This document shows positions 21,465 to 34,058 of a stretch of 64,000 nucleotides of DNA, one piece after another. How positions within the stretch are numbered: the first letter of the stretch is position 1; each line of letters starts with the position of its first letter. The notes beneath the pieces were generated by a model. The model made no database searches and was not told where the DNA came from. It worked only from the letters and a program-made list of their open reading frames with translations. Position numbers and translations under genes: made by a program. Source of the stretch: Bigelowiella natans CCMP2755 (lineage: Eukaryota; Cercozoa; Chlorarachniophyceae). The stretch is taken from NCBI GenBank assembly GCA_000320545.1, contig ADNK01001859.1:1-64000 (forward strand), in the 5' to 3' direction.

Positions 21465-22594
21465 CTAATCAAGTTTTGAGATTTTATCGTGAACTACAAC
21501 TTTATTGTCCTTCTTCAGCTTATTCTGATGAAGGCGTTTGTAATCGAAAGTACAGTTATGTGAATCTGGAAATCTATGAAGGTCGCAGAAAACGTACATA
21601 CAGCGACACTCAAACCCAAGAATTCCAACTTTTTTGTTGCATTCGAAGCAACGCTTCTTATTTTTCTGAATTATTCTGGAACACGCTTTCACACCTAATC
21701 TAAATCGATGCAAAGCTTTCAGTTTCATTCTAGCCTTTTTAAATTTGGGTTTCCAGCCGTCTTTAGCAGACTTCGCCGATTTCGCCTCTACTTGTTTTGT
21801 CGTCTCTGGGCTGCCAAACATCTTCTTTTTGTAGCACACAGAGCACAATCCATCCTGGTCGGTTGTTCCCCAAAATCCACAAGGGCAGAGAACCTTTGTC
21901 GATTGTCTCTTTGTTGATGGTTTTTCTGTACCTGATTTTATTTCTTTTATTTTCTCTTGTATCAAGGAAATGCCAATTTTCAAAACCGCTAGATCGGCCT
22001 CCTTCATCAGCAAATGTTCTGTCTTCTTGTCCCCGACTTCTGTGCGCTCATAGCCACATGCCTTCATGAGCTGTTCACCACCCTTTACCTTCATAACAAA
22101 CTTCTTGACCACAATATTGCTCATTTTCAGCTGACGATTGCGATTGTCGGATGGTTTTTTCTCCACTTTTTGGAGAATTTTCAGGATCGCTTTTAGCGAA
22201 GAAGCTTGGGTGGAAACCTTGTTTTCCTCGTACTTTTCAAGAGCCAAATTTATAGCATTGGAAGCTGTCTCTGATGAGTTAGGCTCAGTCTTCATCTCCT
22301 CAACCCTAATATATAAAATGATATCACGGTATTTTCAAGCGAATGTGAGACGGGGGTGTACCTCATCGAATTATTCTCTGCAATTTGCTTAGCAAGAGCA
22401 ACCAACGAATGCTCTAAATCTTGTAATGTAGCGCTCGACTTAATTATATCCTCCATTTTTGTGTTTTCATTCTGTAGCATCTGTTCCAGTACGGTCTTCT
22501 CTTGGAGGGAGAGTTCCTTCAGTCCACGAACCGTTTCCAAAACTTTCTGCTGATTCCAGTGAGAGGAATTGTTTGGAGCAAGCTGCGAAGTCAT
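21465..22594 (-). CDS. PUB domain protein with A20-type and AN1-type zinc fingers
   Basis: Two exons, 22594-22362 and 22305-21465, in phase, about 357 residues. The first exon (starting MTSQLAPNNSSHWNQQ) is helical or coiled coil. A PUB domain follows (NAINLALEKYEENKVSTQAS ... NIVVKKFVMKVKGGEQLMKA, then CGYERT); this fold binds the C-terminal tail of p97/Cdc48. An A20-like finger (LCPCGFWGTTDQDGLCSVCY) and an AN1 finger (CFECNKKVGILGFECRCMYV, FCDLHRFPDSHNC, FDYK) complete it, as in the A20/AN1 stress-associated proteins that bind ubiquitin. In the A20 finger the first two Cys are spaced C-x-C instead of the usual C-x2-4-C, so zinc binding may differ. A cytosolic p97 cofactor linking to ubiquitin chains is inferred. 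It diverges from the 23178 gene. Confidence 0.88.
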
Positions 22595-23177
22595 CGGCCG
22601 ACCACTTGTATCAGCCGTAGCGAAATTGGTGTGAATGTGAGGAAGCTTTGCAGGTCGAGGGGAAGGAAGTTCGTGTTATGGTGTCGCCACTGCCTCACTC
22701 CTTCTCTCTATCCAAAAAATAGTCCTAACTAGTCCAATCTCTATTCACAGAATACTGAAAGTCCAGTCCAATTATGTTATTATTCATCCAGTACTTATAT
22801 CGTAGAATAAAATCTCTCGAAACCTGCGAAACATTTTGCGAGTTTTAATATTTGAAAGTGTCGCGATCGAAGTCAATAATGCGACATGATATTTTTCGAT
22901 ATTTCCTGAATAATTACCTATAAATTATACTCTTCTCGATGAAACCCGGTGGTACCGTTCCTGATCGTGTCCAAACAAGCAAGCGCATACATCTGTATGT
23001 TGTTGTTTCCTGAAAGCCATTACTAACACGCTTGAAATGCCTTTGTTTAAGGTACTGCGACAACTAAATATTATCACACCTTCCTGATCTCCGGCTGGGG
23101 AGAATTATGAATCCCACCCCTCACCGATTAAGAAGGAAAGAGTCACCATTCATGACCCTCTGATCGAGAGAGTTACC
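22595..23177. promoter_or_regulatory. divergent 5'-5' spacer
   Basis: About 580 bp of ordinary AT-rich sequence between two start codons; both promoters must lie here. No repeat and no shared element seen. Confidence 0.4.
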
Positions 23178-25353
23178 ATGGCCGCAAATTTCGCAGCATT
23201 AGTGCTCCCTCTACATATCTGGGCTGCAGGAAGTACAGAGGATCTGCATCTTGGTTCAAGAACACTGACAGAATAACCATAAAACACGCACAGCACTGCT
23301 TAAACATATCATTCTTTCATTCACTTCGTCAATTGATTTCTTAGCTTATTTGTATGAACTAGGAACGGATGTCAAGGTTCGTGCGATCATCAATCCTGAA
23401 CCATTCAAAGGTACCTTGGGTTGGCAGGAACACAGCAAGAATGACATCCGAGGTAAGTAACCGGAGAGGGTTCTTTCTATACCTTTGAAATTCCTCAGAA
23501 TTGATGTTTTTGAAATACAGGTTGGCACCAGATGCTAAAGAAAGGTTCACATCTTACCACTCCTCCTCGTTGTAAACGCGTCACTCTCTCACTCTCCCCT
23601 GTGCATAACCACCGTTGTCTGCTGCCTCTCAGGTTCCCGAAGTTTCAAGATCGACCCCAACTTCCGCTCTCCCCTCTTCTGTGCTACACAAAAAAACTTT
23701 CGAAATAAGTCGGATAATCGTGGGTGCTTCATCCTGAACCACGACAATCCCAACCCGCTCCTGATGAAAATGAGAAATGACTACAACACGACGGAGGATG
23801 TACTGGAGTTCATTGCAAACCCAAAATACGCAAGGCATTTTGGTCCTCAGGTGCCATTCATCTCCTGAAATAATATGACACAATACAGTTCAATCTTTTG
23901 AGAGTGGACAACGATATATGCTTCATATACAGGCAAAGGCACTCTTCCCTGATGCTCCATTCCGATTTTCATTGTGCTTTAAAAACGCGCCAATTGACGT
24001 GTGTAAAGGAGGCAGCAAGAGCCGGTCGTGGCTATCCCTTGTAGATAGCTTCTTTAATGATGCTCAGAGGTTAGTAGCAGAAAAGGACTTGCACGTAAAA
24101 TTTGTTCTCGACGGCGATGGCGCAGGGGCGAACATCTGCAAATGCCTCAAAGATCGGTGGAGACCATGGAACGGTTAGAAGTCGGGGAATAAAGGGTTGA
24201 AGAAGGGGTTAAGGGTGTAGTCTATGAACACGGATATAGATATGAGAAGACGGAATAGAACGAGATGGCAAATAAAAGAGAGCATGTAAGAAAACATCAG
24301 AAGTTCTACAGAAATTATAAAAACCTTCGCTTACCGGTTCTTACTACCACTTACACACCAGCGACGTATATTCCTGGAGGCGGTCAACAGCCTGGATCGT
24401 GCTTGAAAGATGCTTTCACTTCCAACAAAAAGTCGTGCCATAGTAACAACCCCACATGCGGAATAGTATCCTTCGGCAGCTCGCCAGGAAGCAAAAGAGA
24501 TGATGAGCGATGATATTGTATGGGGTGTTGTAGAGCTCGTCACTTTATCTTTCTGCCTATCGTGATAATGATTGTTAGAAGACTTTCATACCCAAGTGTA
24601 TGCAGCATCCTAGTTCCTATTTCGTCGTGTTTTCAGCTACAACATGTTAAAGTTGTACGCGAACTCTTACCAACCCTGTTTGAATCATGATTTGTGGTGA
24701 TGGTGGTGGTGGTCAATCTGTAGATCGATGGGTTATGACCGTTTCCAGATCCTTAACACTCCGTCTGCAACGTTCAACTACGCTACAGAGAAAAGATACG
24801 GAAAGTTTATAAATTCGTCCGAAAACTTTCAGATTTATGAGCCCAAAGACCAGGCAGAGATCAATGACCGCATCTCCGAGTATGTCTTGTGCACACGCCA
24901 AGCTAATACCACGATGCGATCCATCTTAAGCGCCAACCAACCATTTCTTGTTTTTATTTTTTGCAGCTACATATCAGAAGGCATCGTTCATAAACCTGGC
25001 GTGAATTTTGCCATCAACATCGACAGTGCCATGTTCCAAGTCTACTCTTCGGTGTGTGTCATCGTCGTCGTTATGTTTTCTGTGCGTGAAGTGGTAGCTG
25101 CTCAACCCCATCCCAAGTGCTATTGCGTACAGTTGTTGCAGATTAAAAAAACATACGTCTTTCTTTGCTTTATCCTGCGACAAAATCTACACGGGATCTC
25201 TCATTTCAAGACTTGATTCGCACCATGTTGCTGCTCTGGTTTGCATTGTATTGCTTGCATTCTCATTCACTTCTCCGTCTAGGGTATGACCTACTCTGCC
25301 GCAGAAAAAGGAGAAGAAAGGAAGGGATCCGCTTTAAATATTGAGTAAGCTAT

Positions 25354-25392
<39 letters not shown>

Positions 25393-25396
25393 ACAT

Positions 25397-25435
<39 letters not shown>

Positions 25436-26603
25436 GCGCGCGCGCACAAAACAAGAACGACAACAATAACACCAAACATGCATCTAATAGGTACAAACAC
25501 GGGGCACATAGCGTGGGTAGTAGTTTCTCCTCACCGAAGGCCATAGCCTGGCAGCCTGGAGAACATTGGGAGGAGGGGGTGCTAAAGAACCAATCGGTCA
25601 CACGCCTTTTGACGACGTTTAAGCACATCGATGCAGAGGCTGCAAGCTCTTCCGCAGCTCTCACCTATGGAGATGATGACACTTCTCGAGGAAGAGGAGC
25701 GACACGCCTGAAGTACAAGATCAGCGATATCATTAGCGATGGTGATACTATAGACATACGTCTAAAATTAAGATCTAGCATCGATGCTATTGCTCCTGAA
25801 GGAAAATCAAAGGGAACATCGCTTCTACTACTCGCTTCTATGAACGATGCTGCTTTTAGTTTGACTTCTTCGGACTGTGTATGTGCACGTGCTGCTGTTG
25901 TGTTTGCATGATGCATGCGTTGAATAGATAATACATTATTTTGTCAGAGGATGGGATGTCGATCCAACACGTGTGTGAAGGAGACCTTGATCAACACCAT
26001 TTCGCCACCGGTGGCAGCAGCATCAATCATATCGAGTCTCTTTCTACGGCGGCAGCAGTCCTACCTGTCTCTCTTATCCATGGGGAAGAAAAGGTTGTTC
26101 TTCTTCTATCACTACTACTACTACCATTTCTATCTAAAATAAACAAAAAGTGTGTCTGCTTCAGCATCTTGCTTCTCCCATCATCATCTGAATCATAGGG
26201 ACTTTCAAGCAGTGCTCGTGATAGTAATCGCCACAGCCAGCTAAGACGTTTCGTAGCCGCCGCAGACAATGAAGGTCGTGTAGCCGTCTATGAGCTGCTG
26301 CAGCAAGAAGAAAATGATGATAAAGCATTGAAGAAGACCATGGCCATACAACTGTCGTTGTCTCCCTTCGTCACCACGCGCCTTCATAGGGAGGGCGATG
26401 TAAACTCAACCATAATCATGAAAAACTGTGAAGAGGACCGCTTGATCTTCATTCAGGTAGGTGTCCAATGGATGTCGGTAGATATACAACGAAACACATC
26501 AGCAGCTCCTTTCTCTTTCCTTTCCATTTTCATCAACTATCGCCAGTCGTTGATCATTTGTTCATTCTTTTTCTTCTTTTTCCTCTTCTTCCTTTCTCTC
26601 TCA

Positions 26604-26634
<31 letters not shown>

Positions 26635-27177
26635 TCTCTCTCTCGTTCTCTCACCATAGCTTGCTGCGAGGAAAGCAGAGATACTGAGTAAAAGCAATAG
26701 CAACGAAGGCAACAAGCACGCACTGGCGTTGGAGATGCGGCTCTGGGCACTGCCTCTCAATTTCACATCATGGGTGTCGAACCCACCAACGCGAAACTTG
26801 ACGGATCCGATTTTGCAGGATACGATCAACATCGAGGGAACATCGGGCGAATTGTGGTCAGATTCTCTCGACTTCAGCGGAGCAAGCATAGCGCTCGTTC
26901 CTTTGCCGCTGGATTCTCTTCCCCCTCCTCTGTCGTCGCCATCGTCGTCATTATCGTCCTTCAAAATAGCCGCTTCGTGGTCCATAGGAGATAAGGTTTG
27001 TAGTAGAGCTACTCGACGATGTTGTATGACGAGGAGGAGGAGGAGGAGGAGGAGGAGGAGGAGGAAGGGATAGATATACTTAAAGATATGAATTGAGCGG
27101 AACTAGGGCAATTATAGTATATGGGATCTGTATCAAATTTATCATAAGAGCACAAGACTTACAGCATTGCCGCGATC

Positions 27178-27217
<40 letters not shown>

Positions 27218-28035
27218 GCAAGATTGTCGCAGTTGTATTTGTATAAATCGGATATGGATACTGTGTGGGGTTTCTCTTTCTCTTCTTTCGTTTCTTTCTT
27301 CATCTCTCCCACCACACTTTCCGACCACTCATCCCTAAAACCCTGAAACGAACAGATTTGGCTATGCACCCTTAATTTCTCGACAAACACCACTACTTCA
27401 AGCATGCTATCATCGTCGTTAGCGCCTCCAACAGAGGAAGCTAGAGGATTTGGATGGGGCATTGTTTCAGGCCCACGCGTAGTCACCGTCGGCACAAACC
27501 CAGCACTCGCGTACAGCTTTGCACCGTATACCCGACAACAGCAAGAGAATAGAAGTAGCACTGGTAGTTCCATGAATTATGAAGTAGCAACTCTTCCCTG
27601 CATACTCGCGATAAAGAATGAGCGAATATAGAATTTAGAGATCACTAGGAACCTTCTCTTTGCAAACACAAACGAGGATGTGATCCGAAAGTTCATCATC
27701 ATCATTATCGGCGCCATTATTCGTTGTTGTTGTTGTTGTTGTTGTCGTTGCAGTTGTCACGTATGGAACACAAAACCTGCAGTTGCATTCTAATCCAAGT
27801 CATATACGAACCGCTCCCAACATATATCCTCTAGGGTACGACGTCGGCGATGGGGTGCTTGTGCTGGTGAATTCGGATGGATTTTGTCAGAATCAAGAAG
27901 CGAGGAATAAGGCTGCTAAACGTTCAGTCTGCGATATACACCATGACGCGAAGGCCACCAGTAGTGACAATGATGCTAACAAATGACATGAATGACATGC
28001 ATTTACCGAATATAACTAAATGTATACCATTTACG

Positions 28036-28067
<32 letters not shown>

Positions 28068-28440
28068 GATGACCACTAAGTAAAACTTTTCGCTTCAAAT
28101 AGAGGGTGTTCTAGCATACAGCTACGGAAAACTACGCGATATCGAAGCAAAACTGAGGACAGGAGAAATGATGAATGCCTGCGATGAAGATGTGATGTAT
28201 GGGGCCTATGATCAAGGTAGTGCTCCAACAGTGGCACTGTGCCCACAAGTGTCTGCTGCCGCTATTTCCTCAAATTTCTCGTCGTCAGCAACAAGTAGAG
28301 ACAACACAATAGGAAAGTTTGCAATAATAGAACTTCATGAAGGATATAAGGGCGGAGCTGATATGGGCAACTGTGGTCTCCCGGTAGCCAGACCCGATTC
28401 TTTAGTTCTTGATGGATGGCAGCTTGCCAACCTTGATTGA
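23178..28440 (+). CDS. large secreted multi-exon protein, function not recognised
   Basis: A chain of in-phase exons starts at ATG 23178 with a signal peptide (MAANFAALVLPLHIWAAG). Exons: 23178-23232, 23345-23452, 23633-23850, 23933-24173, from 24362, from about 24723, about 24967-25050, about 25283-25345, about 25491-25880, about 25951-26093, about 26199-26457, about 26660-26996, about 27357-27580, about 27760-27962, and about 28102-28440. The first third is Cys-containing and soluble (LHVKFVLDGDGAGANIC, RFQILNTPSATFNYATEKRY, GVNFAINIDSAMFQVYSSGM) and looks like an enzyme-type alpha/beta fold, but I cannot name it. The last third contains a GFGWGIVSGPRVVTVGTNPA / YPLGYDVGDGVLVLVNSDG stretch that could be a SPRY-like beta sandwich. 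The join across about 24510-24723 is unresolved, so two genes remain possible. The 25345-25491 join is in phase, which favours one. Confidence 0.6.
25363..25446. repeat. compound AT / CA / CG microsatellite
   Basis: AT array followed by about 19 CA units and a CG run, in the intron that links the two halves of the 23178 gene. Further intronic arrays in this gene are CT at 26596-26644, GAG at about 27033-27064, GA at 27181-27214 and GAT at about 28036-28072. Confidence 0.85.
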
Positions 28441-29114
28441 TGAGTATTTAGGCAGGCCTAAAAGACAATAGCATGCAGCATGAAGTTGCAAACATACATT
28501 AATCATTCTAGTACATCCGTCTCATATACATCTATCTACTCATAGACTGAGAAGCAAATCCTCTGATGCGTATCACTTAGCGTGCGTCCAAGTATCGTAC
28601 ATCATCAACCATGCACGTTTGTGCGATGCAATGCATAGCACACAGCATGGCAATAGTCATGGGCGCACATGCTGGTCAGCGCATCGGCTGCACAGCTAGC
28701 ACACTTGGATCAGTGGCATCATTATTAAGTTCGATCAGCGGCATCATTGATGAGTTCGCCCACTATCAAGCTGGCCACGTAATTTCATTGAATTACATCA
28801 ATGGTTACAGCAACATCAACAATGTTTACTTTCATGTTGTATTTATATCAATGTTTACTACAACATCAATAATGTTACGAAGCAGTAGGGCTTTTACGTA
28901 CTAGACTAATTCGTCTGTGCTTTAGCATGGTTGAGATTATCGAGTTGACTGCTAGACCAAAAATTACATCTAATTCAATCGTAAGATTCGCAGCTTACTT
29001 TGACCTCAATTAATATCATCTTATACTTATCCATTTTTTTAACTTTTAAAAAATGTCTGCCGGAGTGACATTTTTGGAAATAATTGGAACCAGTCCCTTA
29101 TTCATTTCGAAGAC
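28441..29114. other. convergent spacer with element copy D (partial)
   Basis: Tail-to-tail gap with no gene. A partial copy of the element (TATATGAGACGGATGTACT on the minus strand, 28511-28530) lies here among GCATGC-like words (28475, 28612-28640). A direct repeat of ACATCAATAATGTT-type words lies at about 28809-28880. Confidence 0.55.
28508..28530 (-). repeat. dispersed convergent-spacer element, copy D (core only)
   Basis: Minus strand reads ATGTATATGAGACGGATGTA followed by CTAG; the downstream half of the element is not recognisable. The core sequence matches copies A, B, C and E. Confidence 0.6.
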
Positions 29115-30223
29115 TCAAAAGTCGTCATCGTCGTCGTCCAGTTCATGTGTTTCAAGCTGAAATAGGAGTTGTTATATTAGCCTGCAAGAGCTCGCACATT
29201 ACTCTTCTGTGAAAATAGTGGTACCGAGTTGAAGGTGTAGTCGTCGTGCTCCTCCCGCAAATACTGGTTTATCGCGCTTGCGATGCCTCCAAGGATACCG
29301 CCGATTGGGTAACAAATACTGAAGAATAGAAGTAGCACACGAAATGTTTATTCTATTTATTTTCTCACTTTATTTTTCTCGTTATTATATCGGACATCAT
29401 ACCTTTCATCGCGAAGAAGAGCAACTTTCAGATGGGCCACATCTGCATCCTCCACATCCAGCAACCCGAATACCAGGCCAAAAATGAAGCCCATAATTAC
29501 GGCAGCGGTAACCACGAGATATACCTGATGGAATCAATGTGAGCGGAGACAGGATCAAGTATTGTATGGAGTTTATGGAGGGAGTCCGATGTACCTGTGT
29601 TTCCGTTTCGACTAAGGGTCTAGCTTCGTGACTCTGGCACATCCCGCAGCAGTAATTTATAAGGTCGATTATCGAGAAAAGGAGTGCAAAGCAAACTGCG
29701 ACACCCAATATTGAATATAGAGGAACTTTGAATCCGGCGGACATATTGACAAACCAGTTCTTCTCAAGAATGAAACACAGCAAACCCGACACAAGGACCT
29801 ACACAAAGTGCATTTCTTCAAGACAACTGATATTTCTTTAAATACACTAGCCAATTCTACCACGTATTTCTATTACCAAAGATGAGAAACTCATTAGAAG
29901 GCACGGCCTAGGATGATCTCCATTCTTCACTCGCCAGAGGATGAGACCAGCAATTAGCAAGAACAGAATTCCGAAGTACTGTGGAGAGTTAATTTTAAAT
30001 GATCAAAAACTATACATCGTACACCCAGGGTTAGGATTTATTTCTAAACGAAGAAATCAGTTATTTGAAATCTTACCACAGCAAAGAAGGCGTTGATGCT
30101 GATTTCTACGAGGGTGCAATTCACGGTGAATGAGACGAGGATTCCGATCACTGCACCAGCAAGGAAAGCCAAGGTGAGCCTCGTAAGCTTTTCGCTGTCC
30201 ATGGAGCTACTCGTCTTCGTCAT
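29115..30223 (-). CDS. small multi-pass membrane protein
   Basis: Six exons in phase: 30223-30077, 29978-29877, 29798-29595, 29524-29403, 29318-29225 and 29156-29115, giving 236 residues. Hydrophobic segments: LTLAFLAGAVIGILVSFTV, YFGILFLLIAGLILW, VLVSGLLCFIL, YSILGVAVCFALLFSIIDL and VYLVVTAAVIMGFIFGLVFG, with a weaker one at YPIGGILGGIASAI. This suggests five or six helices. A CCGMC motif follows the fourth helix and may be a lipidation or metal site. The tail is acidic (six Asp then Phe). I do not recognise the family; an endomembrane location is likely from the hydrophobicity only. It is convergent with the 23178 gene and divergent from SHMT. Confidence 0.82.
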
Positions 30224-31374
30224 ATTTTAGGTGTTATTTCGAATGAAGGTTCGGATGTAGATGCTGCCTCCGCTTTGAAACGAAAAGGGGCAGGGGGATG
30301 ACGAATAATCGTTCCTTAATTCTCTTGGAAACACATTACACCAGTGCTTTTCAAATCAACATGAGGCGCATCATGCACCAGGGTAATGAAATTCAGTCCT
30401 TAAGACAAACATTTCAAAGTTGTCTTACGTACAAAAATCAGTTTCTTCTTAAATCATTTGAGATTGGTCATTCATAAGTAAAGGATGAAAAGGCTCAAAC
30501 TTCTGTGTTGTGGCTGCAGTCCTTTTTTTGAGTGATTGGGTTCAAATATGAGATGGATTTTGGGGGGAAATGCGAATAACCCGGTATTTACGACGGATAT
30601 CTATCAAAATAGGTTACATTTATTAATTTACTGCCTAACAAAAATTATGAGTGAGTCGACATGATCCAAAGATCAAAGATTTGAATAAGGATTTCGAGGA
30701 TTTATTTCCCTAGATCTAGGATTCAGGGTTTTCATTATTCATTATAACTTTCATGAAGAGAGAATTTAATATTGAATTTCAGGGTTTCTTGCTTCATTAT
30801 TCATTTACAGTATTTCGCCGATGGGGATTTTCTCCGAACCTCCTATTTTTTTAAATCGCCATAGATCTACACTATGTTCGGAGTTTTTCACAATGGCTTG
30901 ACTCCGTCAAAAAATGCACGAAGATTTCCCAACATTATTTACATAGGGAAAGAAATCTGCGCAATTAGAAAATTCCCCGGATTTTGCACGACCACTGGAT
31001 GTGTGCTCATTAGCACAAATTCAAAATATGTATCTCAGTCCTTAATTTTGGTATCCGATTTTCATGCAATAAATGGTGATAACCAGTGTATTTTTACAGG
31101 AAAATACGAGCGAGAAGACAATGAACGAAATTTTTAGTATATCTGCTGCGAAATATACATCTGATTATTACACATATCGGTCAAACATTTGAACAGATAA
31201 GCACCCAACAAGCAAAATCTAGATGCATGCTATATTTGCATAAGTGGACAATATTTTCCATGACGTATTTGATAATTATCCTCTTTTAATGTTTCAAATT
31301 ATCTTATTTGAACACGTAGTGGAAGCGCAAATTCTGCTATAACCCAACTCTTGCACCCACCACCTTCCGCTACC
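30224..31374. promoter_or_regulatory. long divergent 5'-5' spacer
   Basis: About 1150 bp of AT-rich sequence between the membrane protein and SHMT. A direct repeat with CAGGGTTT and TCATTATTCATT words occurs at about 30723-30747 and 30780-30808. An open frame at 30874-31137 has no protein-like features and I do not call it. Confidence 0.4.
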
Positions 31375-33288
31375 ATGACCGATATGAAGAACTCCAACAT
31401 GAGCCTTGAAAAGGCAGATCCTGAAATGTATGCGATCCTTAAGAATGAGGAGAAGCGTCAGTTCAATGGACTTGAGCTCATTGCCTCCGAGGTGATGATG
31501 TGTGTTAAGTCAGTATTGTTGATGGTGCATCATCAGATTAGCTGCTTTCAACCAACCATCCCCCCCCTTTACTCTTCTATCACTTATCTTCTACATATAT
31601 TGTGCATCTTTATGTAGAACTTCACCTCCAGGGCAGTTATGGAAACTCTGGGAACAGTATTCACCAATAAATACTCTGAAGGACTTCCTGGTACTTATAT
31701 TACGCAATGGGTTTCCTTGAACGCCTTTCTGAAAACTGTGTATATTAAATCAGGTAAGCGCTACTACGGTGGTAACGAATTCATTGATAAGGCAGAGAGG
31801 TAAATTTGTTCATACGAAGTCAATCTGAGAGGATCTGAGTAATAAACTGTATAACAGGCTCTGTCAGCAGCGTGCTCTCACCGCTTTTCACCTCGATGCA
31901 AAGGAATGGGGTGTAAACGTACAGCCTTACTCCGGTTCGCCAGCGAACTTTGCAGTATTCACTGCCCTCATTCGGCCTCACGACAGAATTATGGGGTGCG
32001 AACGCACACACTTCGTAGCCATTTTGATTGATCTGTCTCAATCAAAATATCATAACTGATATATGATTATCCCCTCTGAACAATTAGTCTTGACCTTCCA
32101 TCTGGAGGACACCTTACCCATGGTTTCTACACCCCAAAGAAGAAGATTTCTGCAACTTCCATCTTCTTCGAATCCATGCCTTACCGTGTCAATGGCAAGA
32201 CAGGTCTCATTGATTACGAAGCACTTGAGGCTCAGGCTAAGGTATTGCGATTTTTTTCGTTTCTCCAAATATTGCTTCTCTATTTCCTTTCTCTACAAAG
32301 TATTAAGTTTGATTGACACACTCTTTTGCAGGTATTCCTTCCTAAAATACTAATTTGCGGTGCTTCTGCCTATCCACGTGACTGGGACTACAAGAGGCTT
32401 CGTGAGGTAATGATTAACAACTCAAATGTTGCTGTTCTTCCTTGAACTTGCAAATCAATTCATGTTTGTATTCATCACACATGCGATCCAACTTTTTGAT
32501 ATCCTCGGTGATTTCCACAGATCGCTGACGGTGTTGGTGCATTGTTGATGACCGATATGGCGCACACAAGCGGGCTCGTCGCTTCTCAGCTTCTGAACGA
32601 TCCTTTTGAATACTCGCACGTTGTTACGACTACTACTCACAAGTCCCTTCGTGGGCCTCGTGGAGCTATGATCTTCTACCGCCTTGACGACAAGCTTAAC
32701 CTAAAGAGCCGCATCGATTTCTCTGTTTTCCCTGGACTTCAGGGGGGTCCTCACAACAACACAATTGCTGCTATTGCTGTTCAGCTTAAGTACGTTGCAA
32801 CGGACGAATTCAAAAAGTACTCCGAGCAGGTCATCAAGAACTCTAGAGCCCTTGCTGGAGCTCTGATAAAAAAGGGATACAAAATGGTGACCGACGGTAC
32901 TGATAACCATCTCAATCTGTGGGACCTCCGCCCCAACAAGATCACTGGCTCCAAGATGGAAACACTGTGCGATGAAGTCGCGATTACCCTTAACAAAAAT
33001 TCTGTCTTTGGAGATAAGTCCGCAATCTCACCCGGTGGAGTGCGCGTCGGAACCCCTGCTCTCACGACTCGTGGGTTCAAAGAGGATGATTTTGTACAGG
33101 TTGCTGAGTTCCTTCACCAAACCGTCCAGATAGCCCTTAAGATTCAAGCGAGCTGTGAAACCAAGAAATTGGTGGAGTACAAGAAGGCCATGAAGAGCGA
33201 GAAATTCGCAGGTGAAATCAGTGAATTGAGAGAAGCGGTTGAAAAGTTTGCTGGTAAGTTCTATTTCCCTGGACTCTCTCCTCAATAG
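31375..33288 (+). CDS. SHMT: serine hydroxymethyltransferase
   Basis: Seven exons in phase: 31375-31491, 31618-31690, 31754-31799, 31858-31995, 32088-32241, 32332-32406 and 32521-33288, giving 456 residues, close to the usual length. Conserved blocks include [70 protein letters not shown], and the PLP lysine in [20 protein letters not shown] (Lys of THKS). It converts serine and tetrahydrofolate to glycine and 5,10-methylene-tetrahydrofolate. The start [18 protein letters not shown] shows no obvious transit peptide, so a cytosolic form is likely; ATG 31375 is the first in-frame ATG of the exon. The last exon is unusually large for this window. The gene is simple-repeat-free. Confidence 0.97.
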
Positions 33289-34058
33289 ACTTTTTAACAA
33301 TAAGTGTTTGTTTTGCCCCCACGTATGTTGGGTACCCATTCTTTCGTTCGTTGAGAATAGTGAATGAAATATATCGATTTTTACTATGTTGCACCGCCAA
33401 AAGTATTTCTTGCGCTGCGCACCGACGGCGTGCACAATCTACATAGATAGAATACGCATGCAACGCACATTCGTAAGTAATGTACGGCCATACTAGCATA
33501 ACAATGATGCAACCGCCAGCTAGCCAGGTAAAGTCCATCGAATTATATATAATTAGCGTGATGAAACGCGCGCTAGCGCGCGACAACATTACACGACGTT
33601 CAAAGAGCGCGCGTGGCACATGCTAGTGTGCTTCGTTGTTTATCGTAATTGCGATGCGACTACGCTTCGCATCGTCAAACACATGTGTAATAGCGACTCG
33701 CTTGGTGTAATATTGTTATTGGCGTGATCAGCTACGATGACTGGCGGGGCCGTGCATGGCCTAGCTATAGTGTCAATATATCAATCACTTTATATTAGCT
33801 GCATGTACGTGAGACGGATGTAATTGATCAATTAAATTTGTTCAATTGTCACCCGTATTTAGCTGTGCAATGCAGCGGCTACAGCGTGTGCACACATAAA
33901 TTCTAGCTAACACATGCAACACATAGCGATGTACGATACGTAACTAGCTGGAACACGAGCTACACACATGTAGTCTAGATCGATGGCTGTCGACGAAGCT
34001 GCACTGTGATGCGCCATGCTCTGATATACTTCTGGACATTGCACTGCATCGTTACTGC
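33289..34058. other. convergent spacer with element copy B
   Basis: Tail-to-tail gap with no gene. It is rich in palindromic words (GCGCGCTAGCGCGC near 33568, GCATGC near 33456, CTAGC throughout) and carries element copy B at about 33806-33870. Confidence 0.6.
33806..33870 (+). repeat. dispersed convergent-spacer element, copy B
   Basis: Reads TACGTGAGACGGATGTAATT, then GATCAATTAAATTTG, then TTCAATTGTCAC and GTATTTAGCTGTGCAATGCA. It shares order and spacing with copies A, C and E. Confidence 0.75.

Noticed and set aside
25513-25911. Separate gene starting MGSSFSSPK
   Set aside because: The exon joins in phase to the upstream exon ending ALNIE across the microsatellite intron, so it is better kept in the 23178 gene.
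30874-31137. 87-residue plus frame before SHMT
   Set aside because: No domain, no splice link and AT-rich composition; it lies in a divergent promoter spacer.
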